DNA of 64,000 nt from Sphingomonas piscis (GCF_011300455.1 NZ_CP049869.1:806001-870000); one strand, 5' to 3'. Counted from the first letter of the stretch, positions 26,310 through 36,999 are shown. Numbers and translations are program-made. The notes: generated by a model not told the origin, from the letters alone.

Positions 26310-27798
26310 CCGCCGCGTATTTCGGGCATATAGCCCTCGTCGACGGCATCGCTGAACTTGGTGATGCGCGCGTCGAACTTCATTCGGACCTTGCCCGTAG
26401 CACCGTGACGCTGTTTGGCGACGATCACTTCGGCATCGCCGTACACGCGCTGCATCTCTTCCTGCCAGGCAGCGAAGTCCGGATGATCGTCGGCCGGCTG
26501 CTTGGCGGCGAGGTAGTAGTCGGCGCGATAGACGAACCAGACCATGTCGGCGTCCTGCTCGATCGAGCCCGATTCACGAAGGTCTGACAGCTGCGGTCGC
26601 TTGTCCTCGCGCTGTTCGACGGCGCGGCTGAGCTGCGACAACGCCAGCACCGGGCAATCCAGCTCCTTCGCCAACGTCTTAAGGCCGCGGCTGATCTCGG
26701 AAATTTCGTTCACCCGATTGTCGTTGCTGTTCTTGCCCGAGCCCTGGAGCAACTGGAGATAATCGACGACGATGAAGCCGATCCCCTTCTGGCGCTTGAG
26801 CCGCCGGGCACGAGCGCGCAGCCCGGCGATGGTCAGGCCGGGCGTGTCGTCGATGTAAAGTGGCAGGCTCTGCAATTCGGCCGATGCGCGCGCAAGATTG
26901 CGGAACTCGTGCTGGCTAATCTTGCCCATGCGGAGCGCCTCGGAGCTGATGCCGGACTGCTCGGCAAGGACGCGGGTCGCAAGCTGGTCGGCCGACATTT
27001 CGAGGCTGAAGAAGGCCGTCGGCGCACCGGCGGACTTGGCGGGCTCGATCCCGTCTTCCATGTCGCGCATGAAACGCTGCGCGGTCGAGAAGGCGATGTT
27101 CGTCGCAAGCGAGGTCTTGCCCATGCCGGGACGGCCCGCGAGAATCATCAAGTCGGAACGGTGCATGCCGCCGATCTTGGTATTGAGCGAATCCAGGCCA
27201 GTGGTGAGGCCGCTGAGGTGCCCGCCCGAGTTCAACGCCTTCTCGGCGGTTTCGAGCGCGATCTTGGTCGCCTCGCCGAAGGACTTTGCCTTGCCCTCGG
27301 CCCCGCCCTCTTCCGCGACCTTGTAGAGTTCGCTCTCCGCGCGCTCGATCTGGCTGAGCGGCGCCACCTCCTCGCTTGTATCGAGCGCGCCCTCGACCAG
27401 TCCGCGGCCCACGGCAACAAGTGCGCGCAACAGAGCGAGATCGTAGATCTGCTGGGCGAAATCGCGGGCACCGATGATCGCCGCGCCCGAGCCAGTCAGC
27501 TGCGCAAGGTAGGCTGGCCCGCCGACCTCCTTCATTGCCTCGTCGCTGTCGAACAAGGGCCGCAGCGTGACCGGGTTGGCGATCATGTTGCGATCGGTCA
27601 GCCGCAGGATGGCGTCGTAGATGCGGCCGTGCAGGGCTCGAAGAAATGCTCGGATCGAAGACGCGTCTGAACATCTTCGGCCAGCCGATTATCGATCATC
27701 AAGGCCCCAAGCAGCGCGGCCTCCGCCTCGATATTGTGCGGGAGAGTCGGTGCTTCAGGTGCTTCGGGAGCACCGGGGTGACGGAGGATTTCGGCCAT
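26306..27798 (-). CDS. dnaB: Replicative DNA helicase DnaB, frameshifted at 27634-27636
   Basis: Two frames join into one full DnaB of about 497 residues. The first (from ATG 27798) gives the N-terminal primase-interaction domain start, LPHNIEAEAALLGALMIDN...SEHFFEP, then leaves frame. The second continues LHGRIYDAILRLTDRNMIANP and holds the linker and RecA-type helicase core, with Walker A GRPGMGKTS, Walker B FIVVDYLQLL and the FRESGSIEQ-like switch (LRESGSIEQDAD). One extra C in the CCC run of the coding strand (27634-27636) restores GAG CCC CTG CAC. DnaB unwinds DNA at the replication fork and is essential, so an assembly error is likelier than real loss. Confidence 0.92.
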
Positions 27799-28001
27799 GA
27801 CCCGATCTGTACGACAAGCCGCGCCGACGCTCCAGCAAATGGATCGGGCCGCCTGTGGAAAATTCTGGGGCTAAGTTGGTCCGCCGGCCTGTCGAACCGC
27901 CGTTTGTCGCCGAAGTCTCCTTCCACAGAAAACCGCCGGTCCTGTGAAGCTTTCGGCTCACCCGAATTGCCGGTCCGGCACTTGCAAGTTACGCGAAGTG
28001 C

Positions 28002-28556
28002 ATGAGCATCCTTTCCGACCGTTGGATTCGCGAGCAGGCCCAGAACCATGGGATGATCGAGCCGTTCGTTGAGGCTCAGCGGCGCGAAGGCTGCATCTCC
28101 TACGGTCTGTCGAGCTACGGCTACGACGCCCGCGTCGCGGACGACTTCAAGATCTTCACCAACGTCGACTCGGCCACGGTCGACCCCAAGGATTTCGCGT
28201 CCAACAGCTTCGTCGATCGCAAGACGGACGTCTGCATCATTCCGCCCAACAGCTTCGCGCTGGCCCGCACCGTCGAATATTTCCGGGTACCTCGCGACGT
28301 GCTGGTGATCTGCCTGGGGAAAAGCACGTACGCCAGGTGCGGCATCATCGTGAATGTCACTCCGCTGGAGCCCGGCTGGGAGGGCCATGTGACGCTGGAA
28401 TTTTCCAACACAACGCCCTTGCCCGCGAAGATCTACGCCAACGAGGGCGCGTGCCAATTTCTCTTCCTGCAAGGCAATGAGCCGTGCGAGATCAGCTACG
28501 CCGACCGCGCCGGCAAATATATGGGGCAGCGCGGGGTGACCCTGCCCCGGCTCTAG
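28002..28556 (+). CDS. dcd: dCTP deaminase
   Basis: A 184-residue enzyme deaminating dCTP to dUTP, the main route to thymidylate in many Gram-negatives. It shows [20 protein letters not shown], the active-site [42 protein letters not shown] region with the catalytic Glu in GHVTLE, and the C-terminal [14 protein letters not shown] tail that closes over the substrate. The length is that of the family. It is divergent from dnaB and convergent with the FMN reductase, with stops overlapping by 4 bases. Confidence 0.96.
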   Translation: MSILSDRWIREQAQNHGMIEPFVEAQRREGCISYGLSSYGYDARVADDFKIFTNVDSATVDPKDFASNSFVDRKTDVCIIPPNSFALARTVEYFRVPRDVLVICLGKSTYARCGIIVNVTPLEPGWEGHVTLEFSNTTPLPAKIYANEGACQFLFLQGNEPCEISYADRAGKYMGQRGVTLPRL

Positions 28557-29152
28557 CTGCCGCTACTGCCGGCCGCATCCGGTGCGAGCGCCTCGCGGCC
28601 CGCACGGATCAACTTCACCCAGTCGGCAAATGCATGACCAAGCGAGTGAAGCAACTTCGACAGGCCCTCGTCGGTGACCTGTCCGTCGTCGCCGAACTTG
28701 TCGTCGGAGATATGTCCCAGATAAGCCTCGGGCTGCTGCATGACCGGCATGTCGAGGAAGACGCAACATTGCCGCAGATGGTGATTGGCGCCGAAGCCGC
28801 CGAGCGCGCCCGGCGAGGCGGTGACGATCGCCGCCGGCTTTTTGGCGAAAACGCTTTTGCCATAGGGACGCGACCCGACGTCGATTGCGTTCTTCAAGGC
28901 GGCGGGGATGGAGCGGTTGTATTCGGGCGTGACGAACAGGACGCCATCAACCCCGGCCACCTCCCGCCGGAAGCGCGCCCAAGGTTCGGGCGTCTCCTTG
29001 TCCAGATCGGGGTCGTAGAGCGGCAGGTCGGCGATTTCGATGATGCGGCAGTCGAAGTCCGGCACGGCGCCGCACATCATGCGCGCCACCTTCCTGTTCA
29101 ACGATCCTTCCCGGATGGAGCCGACGATGATCGCGATGCTGTGACTGGCCAT
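28553..29152 (-). CDS. NADPH-dependent FMN reductase (ChrR/YieF family)
   Basis: A 199-residue flavodoxin-fold protein. The phosphate-binding loop [18 protein letters not shown] and the [24 protein letters not shown] motif are typical of NADPH:FMN/quinone reductases of the ChrR/azoreductase group. It reduces quinones, azo compounds or metals with NADPH through FMN. It starts 3 bases after the rnr stop and so belongs to the rnr transcription unit. The physiological acceptor is unknown. Confidence 0.9.
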   Translation of the reverse strand: MASHSIAIIVGSIREGSLNRKVARMMCGAVPDFDCRIIEIADLPLYDPDLDKETPEPWARFRREVAGVDGVLFVTPEYNRSIPAALKNAIDVGSRPYGKSVFAKKPAAIVTASPGALGGFGANHHLRQCCVFLDMPVMQQPEAYLGHISDDKFGDDGQVTDEGLSKLLHSLGHAFADWVKLIRAGREALAPDAAGSSGS

Positions 29153-29155
29153 TGA

Positions 29156-31441
29156 TTACCCTTTTCTGCGCTTGCCGCCCTGATGACGGATGTTGGCTGG
29201 CCGGCCACGCCGTTGCTGCCCCGGGCGCATCCGGTCGTTGCGTCTGGGCGGACCACCGTATGAGCCTTCCGGAAGTTCGAAACGCAGCGACCCGCTGACC
29301 GGGTTCGCTTCCGCCAGCCGAAGCGTCAATTTTTGTCCAACGCGGTAGGTCTCACCGCTGTCTTCACCAACCAGCTGCCGCGCCGCCTCATCATAGCGGA
29401 AATATTCCTGGCCAAGCGTCTGAGCGAGCACGAGCCCGTCGCCGCCGAGACCTTCCACCGTCGCGAAGAAGCCGAACGGCTGAACACCGGTGATCCGGCA
29501 TTCGACGAGCTGGCCGGTGCGATCGGCGAGGAAAGCAGCGACATAGCGGTCGATCGTGTCGCGCTCCGCCTCCATCGCCCGCCGTTCGAGCATGGAGATA
29601 TGCTCGCCAATCTCGTCGAACTTCTCCTCCTCGCCCGGCGGGAGACCACCGTCGCCGAGCCGATAGGCGGTCACCAGTCCGCGATGGACGAGCAGGTCGG
29701 CATAGCGGCGAATGGGAGATGTGAAGTGGGCATAGGTTGGGAGCGCGAGGCCGAAGTGTCCGAGCCGCTCCGGCCCGTACCGAGCCTGCATCTGGGTGCG
29801 GAGAAGTTGCTCCATGATCTCGACGCGCGCCTCACTGTCGCCGATCCGTTCGATGATCCGGTTGAATGTGGCCGGCTTGATCACCTGACCGAGCGCGAAT
29901 TCGAGGTCGAAGGTAGCGAGATAATCCTTCAGGGCGACGAGCTTTTCGCGACCTGGCGCTTCGTGGACGCGGTACATAACCGGCGCCTTCTTCGCCTCCA
30001 GGGCACGGGCAGCCGCGACGTTGGCGGCGATCATGTAATCCTCGACCAGCTTGTGGGCGTCGAGCCGCTCTCGCGGAGCGATGGACGTGATGCGGCCTTT
30101 CTCGTCCAGCATCACGCGGCGCTCTGGAATATCGAGCTCCAGCGGTTCGCGCTTGTTGCGGGCGGCGATCAGCGCGCGCCAGCAGGCCCACAGCGGCTTC
30201 AGCGCCGTATCGACCAGGTCCTTCGGAACGCGGCCCTCGATCGGCGGCATGGCGCACGTCGGGGACGAGACATCGACGCGGTCTTCACCCGCCGCATCGA
30301 TCGCCGCCTGCGCATCTTCATAGGCAATGTTTGCGACAACACAAATTTTCGCACGTGAGAACCGCCAGGCCTTAAGGCTTCCATCCTTCCCAATCTTCAG
30401 ATGGCAGGCGAGCGCGGCTCGCGCCTGCCCTTCCTTGAGGGAGCAGATGTCGGCAGACAATCCCTCGGGCAGCATCGGCACGACACGGTCGGGAAAATAG
30501 ACGCTGTTGCCGCGCGCACGCGCCTCGCGGTCGAGCTCAGAACCCGGCCGCACGTAATAGCTTACATCGGCAATGGCGACGATCGCCATCCACCCGCCGA
30601 CGTTGTCCGGGTCATCATCCGCGGCCGCCCAGATAGCGTCATCATGGTCGCGCGCGTCAGCCGGATCGATCGCGACGATCGGCAGGTGGGTCAGGTCCTC
30701 GCGCTCGCCAAGCGGCTGCTTCGATACGCGGTGCGCTTCGTCGATCGCCTCCTGCCGGAATTCGTGGCGAAGGCCGTGCTTGTGGATGGCGATGAGGCTG
30801 AAGCTGCGCGGGGCGAACGGGTCGCCAAGTACGGCATCGACGCGGGCGCTCACCCGGGGTGGTCGACCCGACACTTCGCACAGGACGAGGTCGCCGGCCC
30901 CGGCTTCCTTCAGGTCGATGATCGGAAGCTCGCGCCGCTCCTTTTTCTCGACCGGCGACAACCAGAAGCGCTCCCCCTCCTGCCGAACGACGCCGAGCAC
31001 CAACTCCGCCGTCTTCACGAGCTTCTTCATCGGGTGCGCGATGAGCCCTCTGCCTGCCTCCTCCGTCCGGCACAGCGCGCGATCGCCGATGCCCAGTGCC
31101 GATCGGCGCCCGCGCTCGACCAGCCGAAGTTTGGGCGGCGGCCCCTCGGCCTGCCAGTTTTCGGGCACCCCCCAGACGTTGCCGCCGTCATCGACATCGG
31201 CGATGCGCAGAACCGTCACTTTCGGTACGCCGCCCGACTTATGAAAGGCGCGGCCGGGAGAGCTGTCGATCAGCCCCTCGTCCGCCATGTCCTTCAGCAG
31301 CGCCTTGAGCATGATCTTGTCATGTCCGGACAGGCCGAACGCCCGCGCAATCTCGCGCTTGCCCGCCGGTTGGTCGGACGAGGCGATAAAGTCGAGGATC
31401 TGCTTGCGGGAGGGAAGTCCGTTGGAAGTCTTGCGGGCCAT
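29156..31441 (-). CDS. rnr: Ribonuclease R
   Basis: A 761-residue 3'-5' exoribonuclease that degrades structured RNA. Domains in order: N-terminal winged helix (about 10-65, REIARAFGLSGHDKIMLKAL), cold-shock-like domains (about 75-235), the RNB catalytic domain with DPADARDHDDAIWA carrying the metal-binding Asp cluster and HFTSPIRRYADLLVHR, an S1 domain (about 640-720), and a basic Gly/Arg-rich tail. The length is normal for alphaproteobacteria. It is followed after 3 bases by the FMN reductase and preceded by the EamA transporter on the same strand. Confidence 0.95.
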   Translation of the reverse strand: MARKTSNGLPSRKQILDFIASSDQPAGKREIARAFGLSGHDKIMLKALLKDMADEGLIDSSPGRAFHKSGGVPKVTVLRIADVDDGGNVWGVPENWQAEGPPPKLRLVERGRRSALGIGDRALCRTEEAGRGLIAHPMKKLVKTAELVLGVVRQEGERFWLSPVEKKERRELPIIDLKEAGAGDLVLCEVSGRPPRVSARVDAVLGDPFAPRSFSLIAIHKHGLRHEFRQEAIDEAHRVSKQPLGEREDLTHLPIVAIDPADARDHDDAIWAAADDDPDNVGGWMAIVAIADVSYYVRPGSELDREARARGNSVYFPDRVVPMLPEGLSADICSLKEGQARAALACHLKIGKDGSLKAWRFSRAKICVVANIAYEDAQAAIDAAGEDRVDVSSPTCAMPPIEGRVPKDLVDTALKPLWACWRALIAARNKREPLELDIPERRVMLDEKGRITSIAPRERLDAHKLVEDYMIAANVAAARALEAKKAPVMYRVHEAPGREKLVALKDYLATFDLEFALGQVIKPATFNRIIERIGDSEARVEIMEQLLRTQMQARYGPERLGHFGLALPTYAHFTSPIRRYADLLVHRGLVTAYRLGDGGLPPGEEEKFDEIGEHISMLERRAMEAERDTIDRYVAAFLADRTGQLVECRITGVQPFGFFATVEGLGGDGLVLAQTLGQEYFRYDEAARQLVGEDSGETYRVGQKLTLRLAEANPVSGSLRFELPEGSYGGPPRRNDRMRPGQQRRGRPANIRHQGGKRRKG

Positions 31442-31485
31442 TCACTCCCTACGTCCCTATCCTCGGCAAAGTTGCAAGTGCGGGC

Positions 31486-32409
31486 TCATTCCGCTTCCGC
31501 CATGCCGACCTCGGAGGCGCTTCGCCGGGCACGCCGATGCTCGCGCCACAGGATGACGAGGCCGCTGCCGATGATCACCGGTGCGCCGAGCCAGGTCGAG
31601 TGGGTCGGAAGTTCCGCAAACAGCCACACACCAAGCAAGGTCGCCCACAGCAGGCTGGTATAATCCATCGGCATTACCAGCGCGACGGGCGCAAGGCGCA
31701 GCGATGCGGTCAGTGTGAGCTGGGCAAGCCCACCGGTCAGGGCCATCGCCAGCAGCACGGCCCAGGTGCCGTTGTCATGCGGCTCAGCAAACCACAGCAT
31801 CAGCAATCCCATCGGCACGAGCGAGCTGATGGCGAACCAGAAGACGGTGGTCGCGGCTCGCTCGGTCGCGCCGAGCCGCCGGATCATGATGGTGACGGAG
31901 GCCGTCAGCAGCGCCCCGGCGACGGCAACCGAACCGCCGAGCGGGACGACGCTCCGCCCCGGTTGGATGATCAACAGCACGCCCACGAACCCCGCCAGAA
32001 CCGCACCCCATCGCCATCGGCCGGTCGCTTCGCCGAGGGTCAGCGCCGCCAGAAGCGTGGAGAAGATCGGCACCGAAAAGCCGATGGCGGTCGCGTCGGC
32101 AAGCGGAAGCATGATCATGGCGAGGAAGTTCAGCGCCATCGATGTCATTCCAAGGCCCATGCGCAGCACATGCGCCCCGACCCGTTTCGTCCTTAGCGAC
32201 GCAAAGCCTGCACCGCCCGCCACCAGCGCAGTCGCGCACACCGCCGACCCAAGCTGCCGGTAGAACAAAGTCTCGACAAGGTTCACGCCGCGCGTCGAGG
32301 CGAGCTTTACCATGGCAAACATCAGCGCCAGCAGAATCGCCGTGATCAGCCGCAGGCCGATCGCAGCCAGCGGCCTCTGTTTCGCCGGTCTGTCGGTATC
32401 GAACGTCAT
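31486..32409 (-). CDS. DMT-superfamily transporter, EamA domain protein
   Basis: A 307-residue integral membrane protein with ten predicted helices in two EamA repeats, e.g. AIGLRLITAILLALMFAMVKLAS near the start and PMDYTSLLWATLLGVWLFAELP in the second repeat. Members export metabolites such as amino acids or act as S-adenosylmethionine or drug carriers; no substrate can be read from sequence. It is divergent from the M3 peptidase (about 120 bases apart) and lies 44 bases upstream of rnr on the same strand. Confidence 0.88.
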   Translation of the reverse strand: MTFDTDRPAKQRPLAAIGLRLITAILLALMFAMVKLASTRGVNLVETLFYRQLGSAVCATALVAGGAGFASLRTKRVGAHVLRMGLGMTSMALNFLAMIMLPLADATAIGFSVPIFSTLLAALTLGEATGRWRWGAVLAGFVGVLLIIQPGRSVVPLGGSVAVAGALLTASVTIMIRRLGATERAATTVFWFAISSLVPMGLLMLWFAEPHDNGTWAVLLAMALTGGLAQLTLTASLRLAPVALVMPMDYTSLLWATLLGVWLFAELPTHSTWLGAPVIIGSGLVILWREHRRARRSASEVGMAEAE

Positions 32410-32530
32410 CGTCGGTGCTCATTGGAAGGAGCGCCGCCACGAAGCAATCCGGCGGGTCGTATCACGGCGGATTGTTCATCTTGAGCAACTGATATAGCCG
32501 TTTGGGATCAACCTCTTGGGACATTTTTGG

Positions 32531-34537
32531 ATGCGAACCCTTCTTGCTTCCGCCCTCTTGGGCTCGACTCTGATCACGACCAATGCCAGCGCTGCGGCGG
32601 TGAAAATCCCACCCGTGCTGACCGGCTCGCCAAGCGCCGCTGCGATCACCCAGCGATGCAACCTGTTCGTGAACGCCATCGGCGCCGAGCGGAAAGTGCT
32701 GGAGGGCACCGCCGGCCCCAAGGGCATCGCTGCCCTTCGCGCTTATGACCATATCTACGACATTCTTGGCGCTGCATCCGGCGAGGCAACCTTGTTCCGC
32801 GAGGTCGCAACGAGTGATGAAGCGCGTAAGGCGGGTCAGGAGTGCGAGGTCCGGCTGAGCGCCGAAGGAACCAAGATCGGCCTGTCCCGCCCCATCTACG
32901 ACCGGTTGAAGGCGATCGACGCCGACGCACAGGATGCCCAGACCCGCTTCTATCTAGCTCGGGCGCTCGGCGACTTCGAACGATCCGGTGTCGCACTTGA
33001 CGAGGCAGGTCGCGCAAAGGCGCAGAAGATTTCGGACGAGATTTCGTCGCTCGAGGCGCAATTCGCCGCCAACATCGCCAAGGGGCGGCGCACCGTCAGT
33101 GCCGTTCCGGCCGAACTGGACGGGCTGCCCGCGGACTTCATCGCCGCTCACAAGCCAGGCGCTGACGGCAAGGTGAGCCTGTCGACCGACTACACCGACT
33201 ACATCCCGGTCATGACCTACGCCAAGAACGGCGATCTCCGGCGCCGGATGTACATCGAGTTCAATCAGCGGGCCTACCCCGAGAACGACGCCGTGTTCCG
33301 CAATCTGCTTGCGAAGCGCAACGAGCTGGTCGCCCTGCTTGGCCGAAAGAACTATGCGGCGCTGACGCTTGAGAACCGGATGCTCAACACACCGGAGAAC
33401 GTACAAGCGTTCATGGACGAACAGGCCGCCGCGGCACGCCCGGCGGCGCTTCGCGACCTCGCCAAGAAGCAGGCCATGCTCCAGCAGCTCCAGCCCGGTG
33501 CGGCGAAAATCAATCCTTGGGACAGCGGCTATCTCAGCCAGCTCGTCCAGAAACAATCCTACGGCTACGACCGTCAGGAAGCCCGGAAGTATTTCGCCTA
33601 CGACAATGTCCGCGACGGCATCCTGAGGCTGACCCGCGAGATGTTCGGGGTCGAAATTCGGCCGTGGAATACGCCGGTGTGGGACAAGCTGGTCGAGCCG
33701 TACGAGATGTATGAGAACGGCAAGCTGATCGGCCGCTTCTACCTCGACTCCCACCCGCGCCCCGGCAAGTACAACCATGCCAACCAGATTGCACTGCGAA
33801 GCGGCCGTCAGCCCGGGTCCGTGCCGATGGGAGCGCTGGTGATGAACCTCCCGGCGGGCGGGCACGACACCGGCCTGATGGAACATGACGATGTCGTCAC
33901 CTTCCTTCATGAATATGGCCACCTGCTGCACCACATCTTCGGAAGCCAGAAGCAGAAGTGGAGCTATCAGTCCGGAGTCGCCAACGAGTGGGACTTCGTG
34001 GAGGCGCCCTCCCAGATGCTGGAGAATTGGGTTTACGACTACGACACGCTGAAGACCTTTGCCGTCGACGCCGATGGCAAGGTGATCCCGCGGGAGCTGG
34101 TCGACCAGATGAACCGCGCGCGCTTCTTCGACGAAGGCATTGGCGACATGCGCCAGATCGGCCTGTCCAACATCGCGCTCCAGTACAATCTCGGTACCAT
34201 TCCGGCCGACCTTGGCGCTGCCGCGCGAGCCGCGGATGCCAAGTACGCGCTGATTCCGATGGCACCCGAAAGCCAGATGCAGGCGAGCTTCGGCCACCTC
34301 GGCAGTTCCGGCTACGGCGCGGCTTACTACACCTACAATTGGTCGAAGGTAATCGCGGACGATCTGTTCACCAGGTTCGAGCAGAAGGGTCTGCGGGACG
34401 CCGAAACCGCCCGGCAATATCGTGAGCTGGTGCTCGCGCCTGGCGGGTCGCGCCCGTCGGCCGAACTGGTCCAGAGCTTCCTGGGCCGTCCGATTAGCCT
34501 CGACGCCTACCGCGCTAAGATGGAGAAGGATCAGTAG
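32531..34537 (+). CDS. M3-family zinc oligopeptidase, exported
   Basis: About 668 residues with a signal peptide (about 1-25). It is a thimet-oligopeptidase-like metallopeptidase with zinc motif HEYGH in FLHEYGHLLHHIFG, the downstream Glu in NEWDFVEAPSQMLENW, and the C-terminal SSGYGAAYYTYNWSKVIADDLF that closes the active-site channel. It would cleave short peptides in the periplasm, similar to Dcp in role. The ATG at 32531 is used because it opens the signal peptide; a TTG five codons earlier is possible. The ribosome site is weak. Confidence 0.92.
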   Translation: MRTLLASALLGSTLITTNASAAAVKIPPVLTGSPSAAAITQRCNLFVNAIGAERKVLEGTAGPKGIAALRAYDHIYDILGAASGEATLFREVATSDEARKAGQECEVRLSAEGTKIGLSRPIYDRLKAIDADAQDAQTRFYLARALGDFERSGVALDEAGRAKAQKISDEISSLEAQFAANIAKGRRTVSAVPAELDGLPADFIAAHKPGADGKVSLSTDYTDYIPVMTYAKNGDLRRRMYIEFNQRAYPENDAVFRNLLAKRNELVALLGRKNYAALTLENRMLNTPENVQAFMDEQAAAARPAALRDLAKKQAMLQQLQPGAAKINPWDSGYLSQLVQKQSYGYDRQEARKYFAYDNVRDGILRLTREMFGVEIRPWNTPVWDKLVEPYEMYENGKLIGRFYLDSHPRPGKYNHANQIALRSGRQPGSVPMGALVMNLPAGGHDTGLMEHDDVVTFLHEYGHLLHHIFGSQKQKWSYQSGVANEWDFVEAPSQMLENWVYDYDTLKTFAVDADGKVIPRELVDQMNRARFFDEGIGDMRQIGLSNIALQYNLGTIPADLGAAARAADAKYALIPMAPESQMQASFGHLGSSGYGAAYYTYNWSKVIADDLFTRFEQKGLRDAETARQYRELVLAPGGSRPSAELVQSFLGRPISLDAYRAKMEKDQ

Positions 34538-34555
34538 ACCTGCGGCAGGTCCTTT
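34537..34555 (+). terminator. Weak intrinsic terminator candidate after the M3 peptidase
   Basis: GACCTGC-G-GCAGGTC (34537-34551) followed by CTTTCT lies at the peptidase stop codon. The stem is about 5 bp with a 5-base loop and the T-tract is broken, so termination may be partial. Confidence 0.4.
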
Positions 34556-34622
34556 CTAATGTCGAGAGTGCCGGCGCATGAGCCCGGTTGTGTTACGCGA
34601 GTAATACACCTAGGGTTTGTCG

Positions 34623-35405
34623 ATGCACCGGCTTGCGCTTGCACTGACGATCCTCCTGGCTGGCTGCGGCACGACGGAGGATCGTTTTAAGCCATCGATC
34701 TTGCATTACGTCCGGTCCAACCAGGACGGGACCGAGGCTGAGACAGTCGTGCAGTTCCGGCCCACGCCGATGGACATTGCAGTCTACAAGGCGCGGGAAC
34801 GCTGCACGACCGCAGCCTATGTGACAGCCCATATGGCGAACAGTCGGGAGGCTGGCCGCTATGTGGCAGGTAAGGTTGCTAGGGACGGCTCCCAGGCGGC
34901 CTTCGGTACGCTGGAGTTGAAGCCCGATGGCCAGCTAGAAATGTCACTCAACCCACCAGGCGTGCCAAGGCTGACCGACCGCTTTCGTCCAAGGCTTCGG
35001 CCGTTCGTCATCTATGACTTCGATTTTGCTGACTTGAACGCTTCACTTCAGCTCGATCGACGGCGCAACAGCTTCCGTTACGCCCTTCCCGTTCTCTGGC
35101 CTACCACGACGGGCTTTGGATTCCGCGACCTGGGCATTTTGATTGGCCGCTTGGAACGGTTCGAGACGCACAATGGTCTCCGCTCCAAACGCTTCGCCTT
35201 GCGGGTCGAAGGCCCCCAACCCGCCGCCGGGACATTGTGGGCGCACGCGGAAAAGGGCTTCATCATCGATGCCCTGCTCAGCATCCCCAATCACCAGGAA
35301 TATCGGGATTTTCGGCTAAGGCTGGTGAAAGAGGATCCGGGCGGCCAGGAAGATTGGGATAAACTCACGCGGGCTCACTACCGGGACTGCGCCACTGGTC
35401 AGTGA
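34623..35405 (+). CDS. Uncharacterised lipoprotein
   Basis: A 260-residue protein with lipobox LAGC (C15), hence probably membrane-anchored. The mature part is beta-rich with FVIYDFDFADLNASLQ and FALRVEGPQPAAGTLWAHAEKGFIIDALLSIPNH. I recognise no family. The ATG at 34623 is chosen over a TTG two codons earlier. It stands alone between the M3 peptidase and mmsA. Confidence 0.65.
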   Translation: MHRLALALTILLAGCGTTEDRFKPSILHYVRSNQDGTEAETVVQFRPTPMDIAVYKARERCTTAAYVTAHMANSREAGRYVAGKVARDGSQAAFGTLELKPDGQLEMSLNPPGVPRLTDRFRPRLRPFVIYDFDFADLNASLQLDRRRNSFRYALPVLWPTTTGFGFRDLGILIGRLERFETHNGLRSKRFALRVEGPQPAAGTLWAHAEKGFIIDALLSIPNHQEYRDFRLRLVKEDPGGQEDWDKLTRAHYRDCATGQ

Positions 35406-35465
35406 CATGGCAGAGGTCTAGAGCCGCCCTCATAACGAAATCACATGATTTTTGAGGGTGCCTTC

Positions 35466-36965
35466 ATGCTCCGCGACATCGACCATTTCATTGCCGGCGG
35501 GGCTCACGCCGCCGGCGATCGGACCAGTGACGTTTTCGATCCCAACCAAGGCGCCGTGCAGGCGCGGGTGCGGCTGGGCACGGCCCTTGATCTCGACCGT
35601 GCCGTAGCTGCCGCCCGCAAGGCCCAGCCGGCCTGGGCGGCCACCAATCCGCAGAAACGGGCGCGGGTCATGTTCCGCTACAAGGAGCTGATCGAGGCCA
35701 ACATGGACGACCTCGCCGCATTGCTTTCGTCCGAGCATGGCAAGGTGCTGGCGGACTCACGCGGCGACATTCAGCGCGGCCTGGAGGTGATCGAATATGC
35801 GTGCGGAATCCCGCAGGCGCTCAAGGGCGAATATACGCAGGGCGCCGGCCCGGGCATCGACGTTTATTCGATGCGGCAGCCGCTCGGGATCGGCGCCGGC
35901 ATTACCCCGTTCAACTTCCCGGCCATGATCCCGATGTGGATGTTCGGCATGGCGATCGCCTGCGGCAACGCCTTCATCCTCAAGCCGAGCGAGCGCGACC
36001 CCAGCGTGCCGGTACGCCTTGCCGAGCTGATGAAGGAAGCGGGCCTGCCCGGCGGCATCCTCAACGTCGTTCACGGCGACAAGGAGATGGTGCATGCCAT
36101 CCTCGACCACCCCGACATCGCGGCGGTAAGCTTCGTCGGCTCGTCAGACATCGCGCAATATATCTACTCGCGCGGCACGGCGAACGGGAAACGCGTGCAG
36201 GCCTTCGGCGGCGCCAAGAACCACGGCATCGTCATGCCCGACGCCGACCTCGACCAGGTGGTCAACGATCTCACCGGCGCGGCCTTCGGCTCGGCTGGCG
36301 AACGATGCATGGCCCTGCCTGTTGTAGTGCCAGTCGGCAATGAAACAGCGGAGCGGCTCCGCGAGAAGCTGATTCCCGCGATCGAGCAGCTCCGCGTCGG
36401 CGTCTCCAGCGATCCCGATGCCCACTATGGTCCGGTCGTCAGCAAGGCGCACAAGGAGCGAATCGAAAGCTACATCCAGATGTGCGTCGACGAGGGCGGC
36501 GAGCTGGTCGTCGATGGCCGCGGCTTTTCGCTCCAGGGCAACGAGGAAGGCTTCTTCGTCGGCCCGACCTTCTTCGACCATGTGAAGCCGAGTTTCCGTT
36601 CCTACCGGGAAGAGATCTTCGGCCCGGTGCTGCAGATGGTCCGCGCCGCCGACTTCGAGGAAGCGGTGCGGCTGCCCTCAGAGCACGACTATGGCAACGG
36701 CGTCGCCATCTTCACGCGCAACGGCCACGCCGCGCGCGAATTCGTCAGCCGGGTCAATGTCGGGATGGTTGGAGTCAATGTGCCGATCCCGGTGCCCGTG
36801 TCCTACCACAGCTTCGGCGGCTGGAAGCGCTCCGGCTTCGGCGACATCGGACAATATGGTCAGGAGGGCCTGCGCTTCTGGACCAAGACCAAGGTGGTCA
36901 CCCAGCGCTGGCCGGACGGCAGCGTGACGGGCGAGAACGCCTTCGTCATTCCAACCATGGGATAG
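35466..36965 (+). CDS. mmsA: CoA-acylating methylmalonate-semialdehyde dehydrogenase
   Basis: A 499-residue aldehyde dehydrogenase that converts (methyl)malonate semialdehyde to propionyl-CoA or acetyl-CoA with NAD+ and CoA, releasing CO2, the last step of valine (and thymine) breakdown. Seen: GITPFNFPAMIPMWMFGMAI, KPSERDPSVPVRLAELM, catalytic C281 in SAGERCMALPV, and the typical C-terminal SFGGWKRSGFGDIGQYGQEG. The ATG at 35466 with GAGGG seven bases before it is preferred to one seven codons earlier. It heads the valine cluster. Confidence 0.95.
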   Translation: MLRDIDHFIAGGAHAAGDRTSDVFDPNQGAVQARVRLGTALDLDRAVAAARKAQPAWAATNPQKRARVMFRYKELIEANMDDLAALLSSEHGKVLADSRGDIQRGLEVIEYACGIPQALKGEYTQGAGPGIDVYSMRQPLGIGAGITPFNFPAMIPMWMFGMAIACGNAFILKPSERDPSVPVRLAELMKEAGLPGGILNVVHGDKEMVHAILDHPDIAAVSFVGSSDIAQYIYSRGTANGKRVQAFGGAKNHGIVMPDADLDQVVNDLTGAAFGSAGERCMALPVVVPVGNETAERLREKLIPAIEQLRVGVSSDPDAHYGPVVSKAHKERIESYIQMCVDEGGELVVDGRGFSLQGNEEGFFVGPTFFDHVKPSFRSYREEIFGPVLQMVRAADFEEAVRLPSEHDYGNGVAIFTRNGHAAREFVSRVNVGMVGVNVPIPVPVSYHSFGGWKRSGFGDIGQYGQEGLRFWTKTKVVTQRWPDGSVTGENAFVIPTMG

Positions 36966-36999
36966 GAAACCAGTTCGCCGCCGCGGCAGTTGAGCCGAC

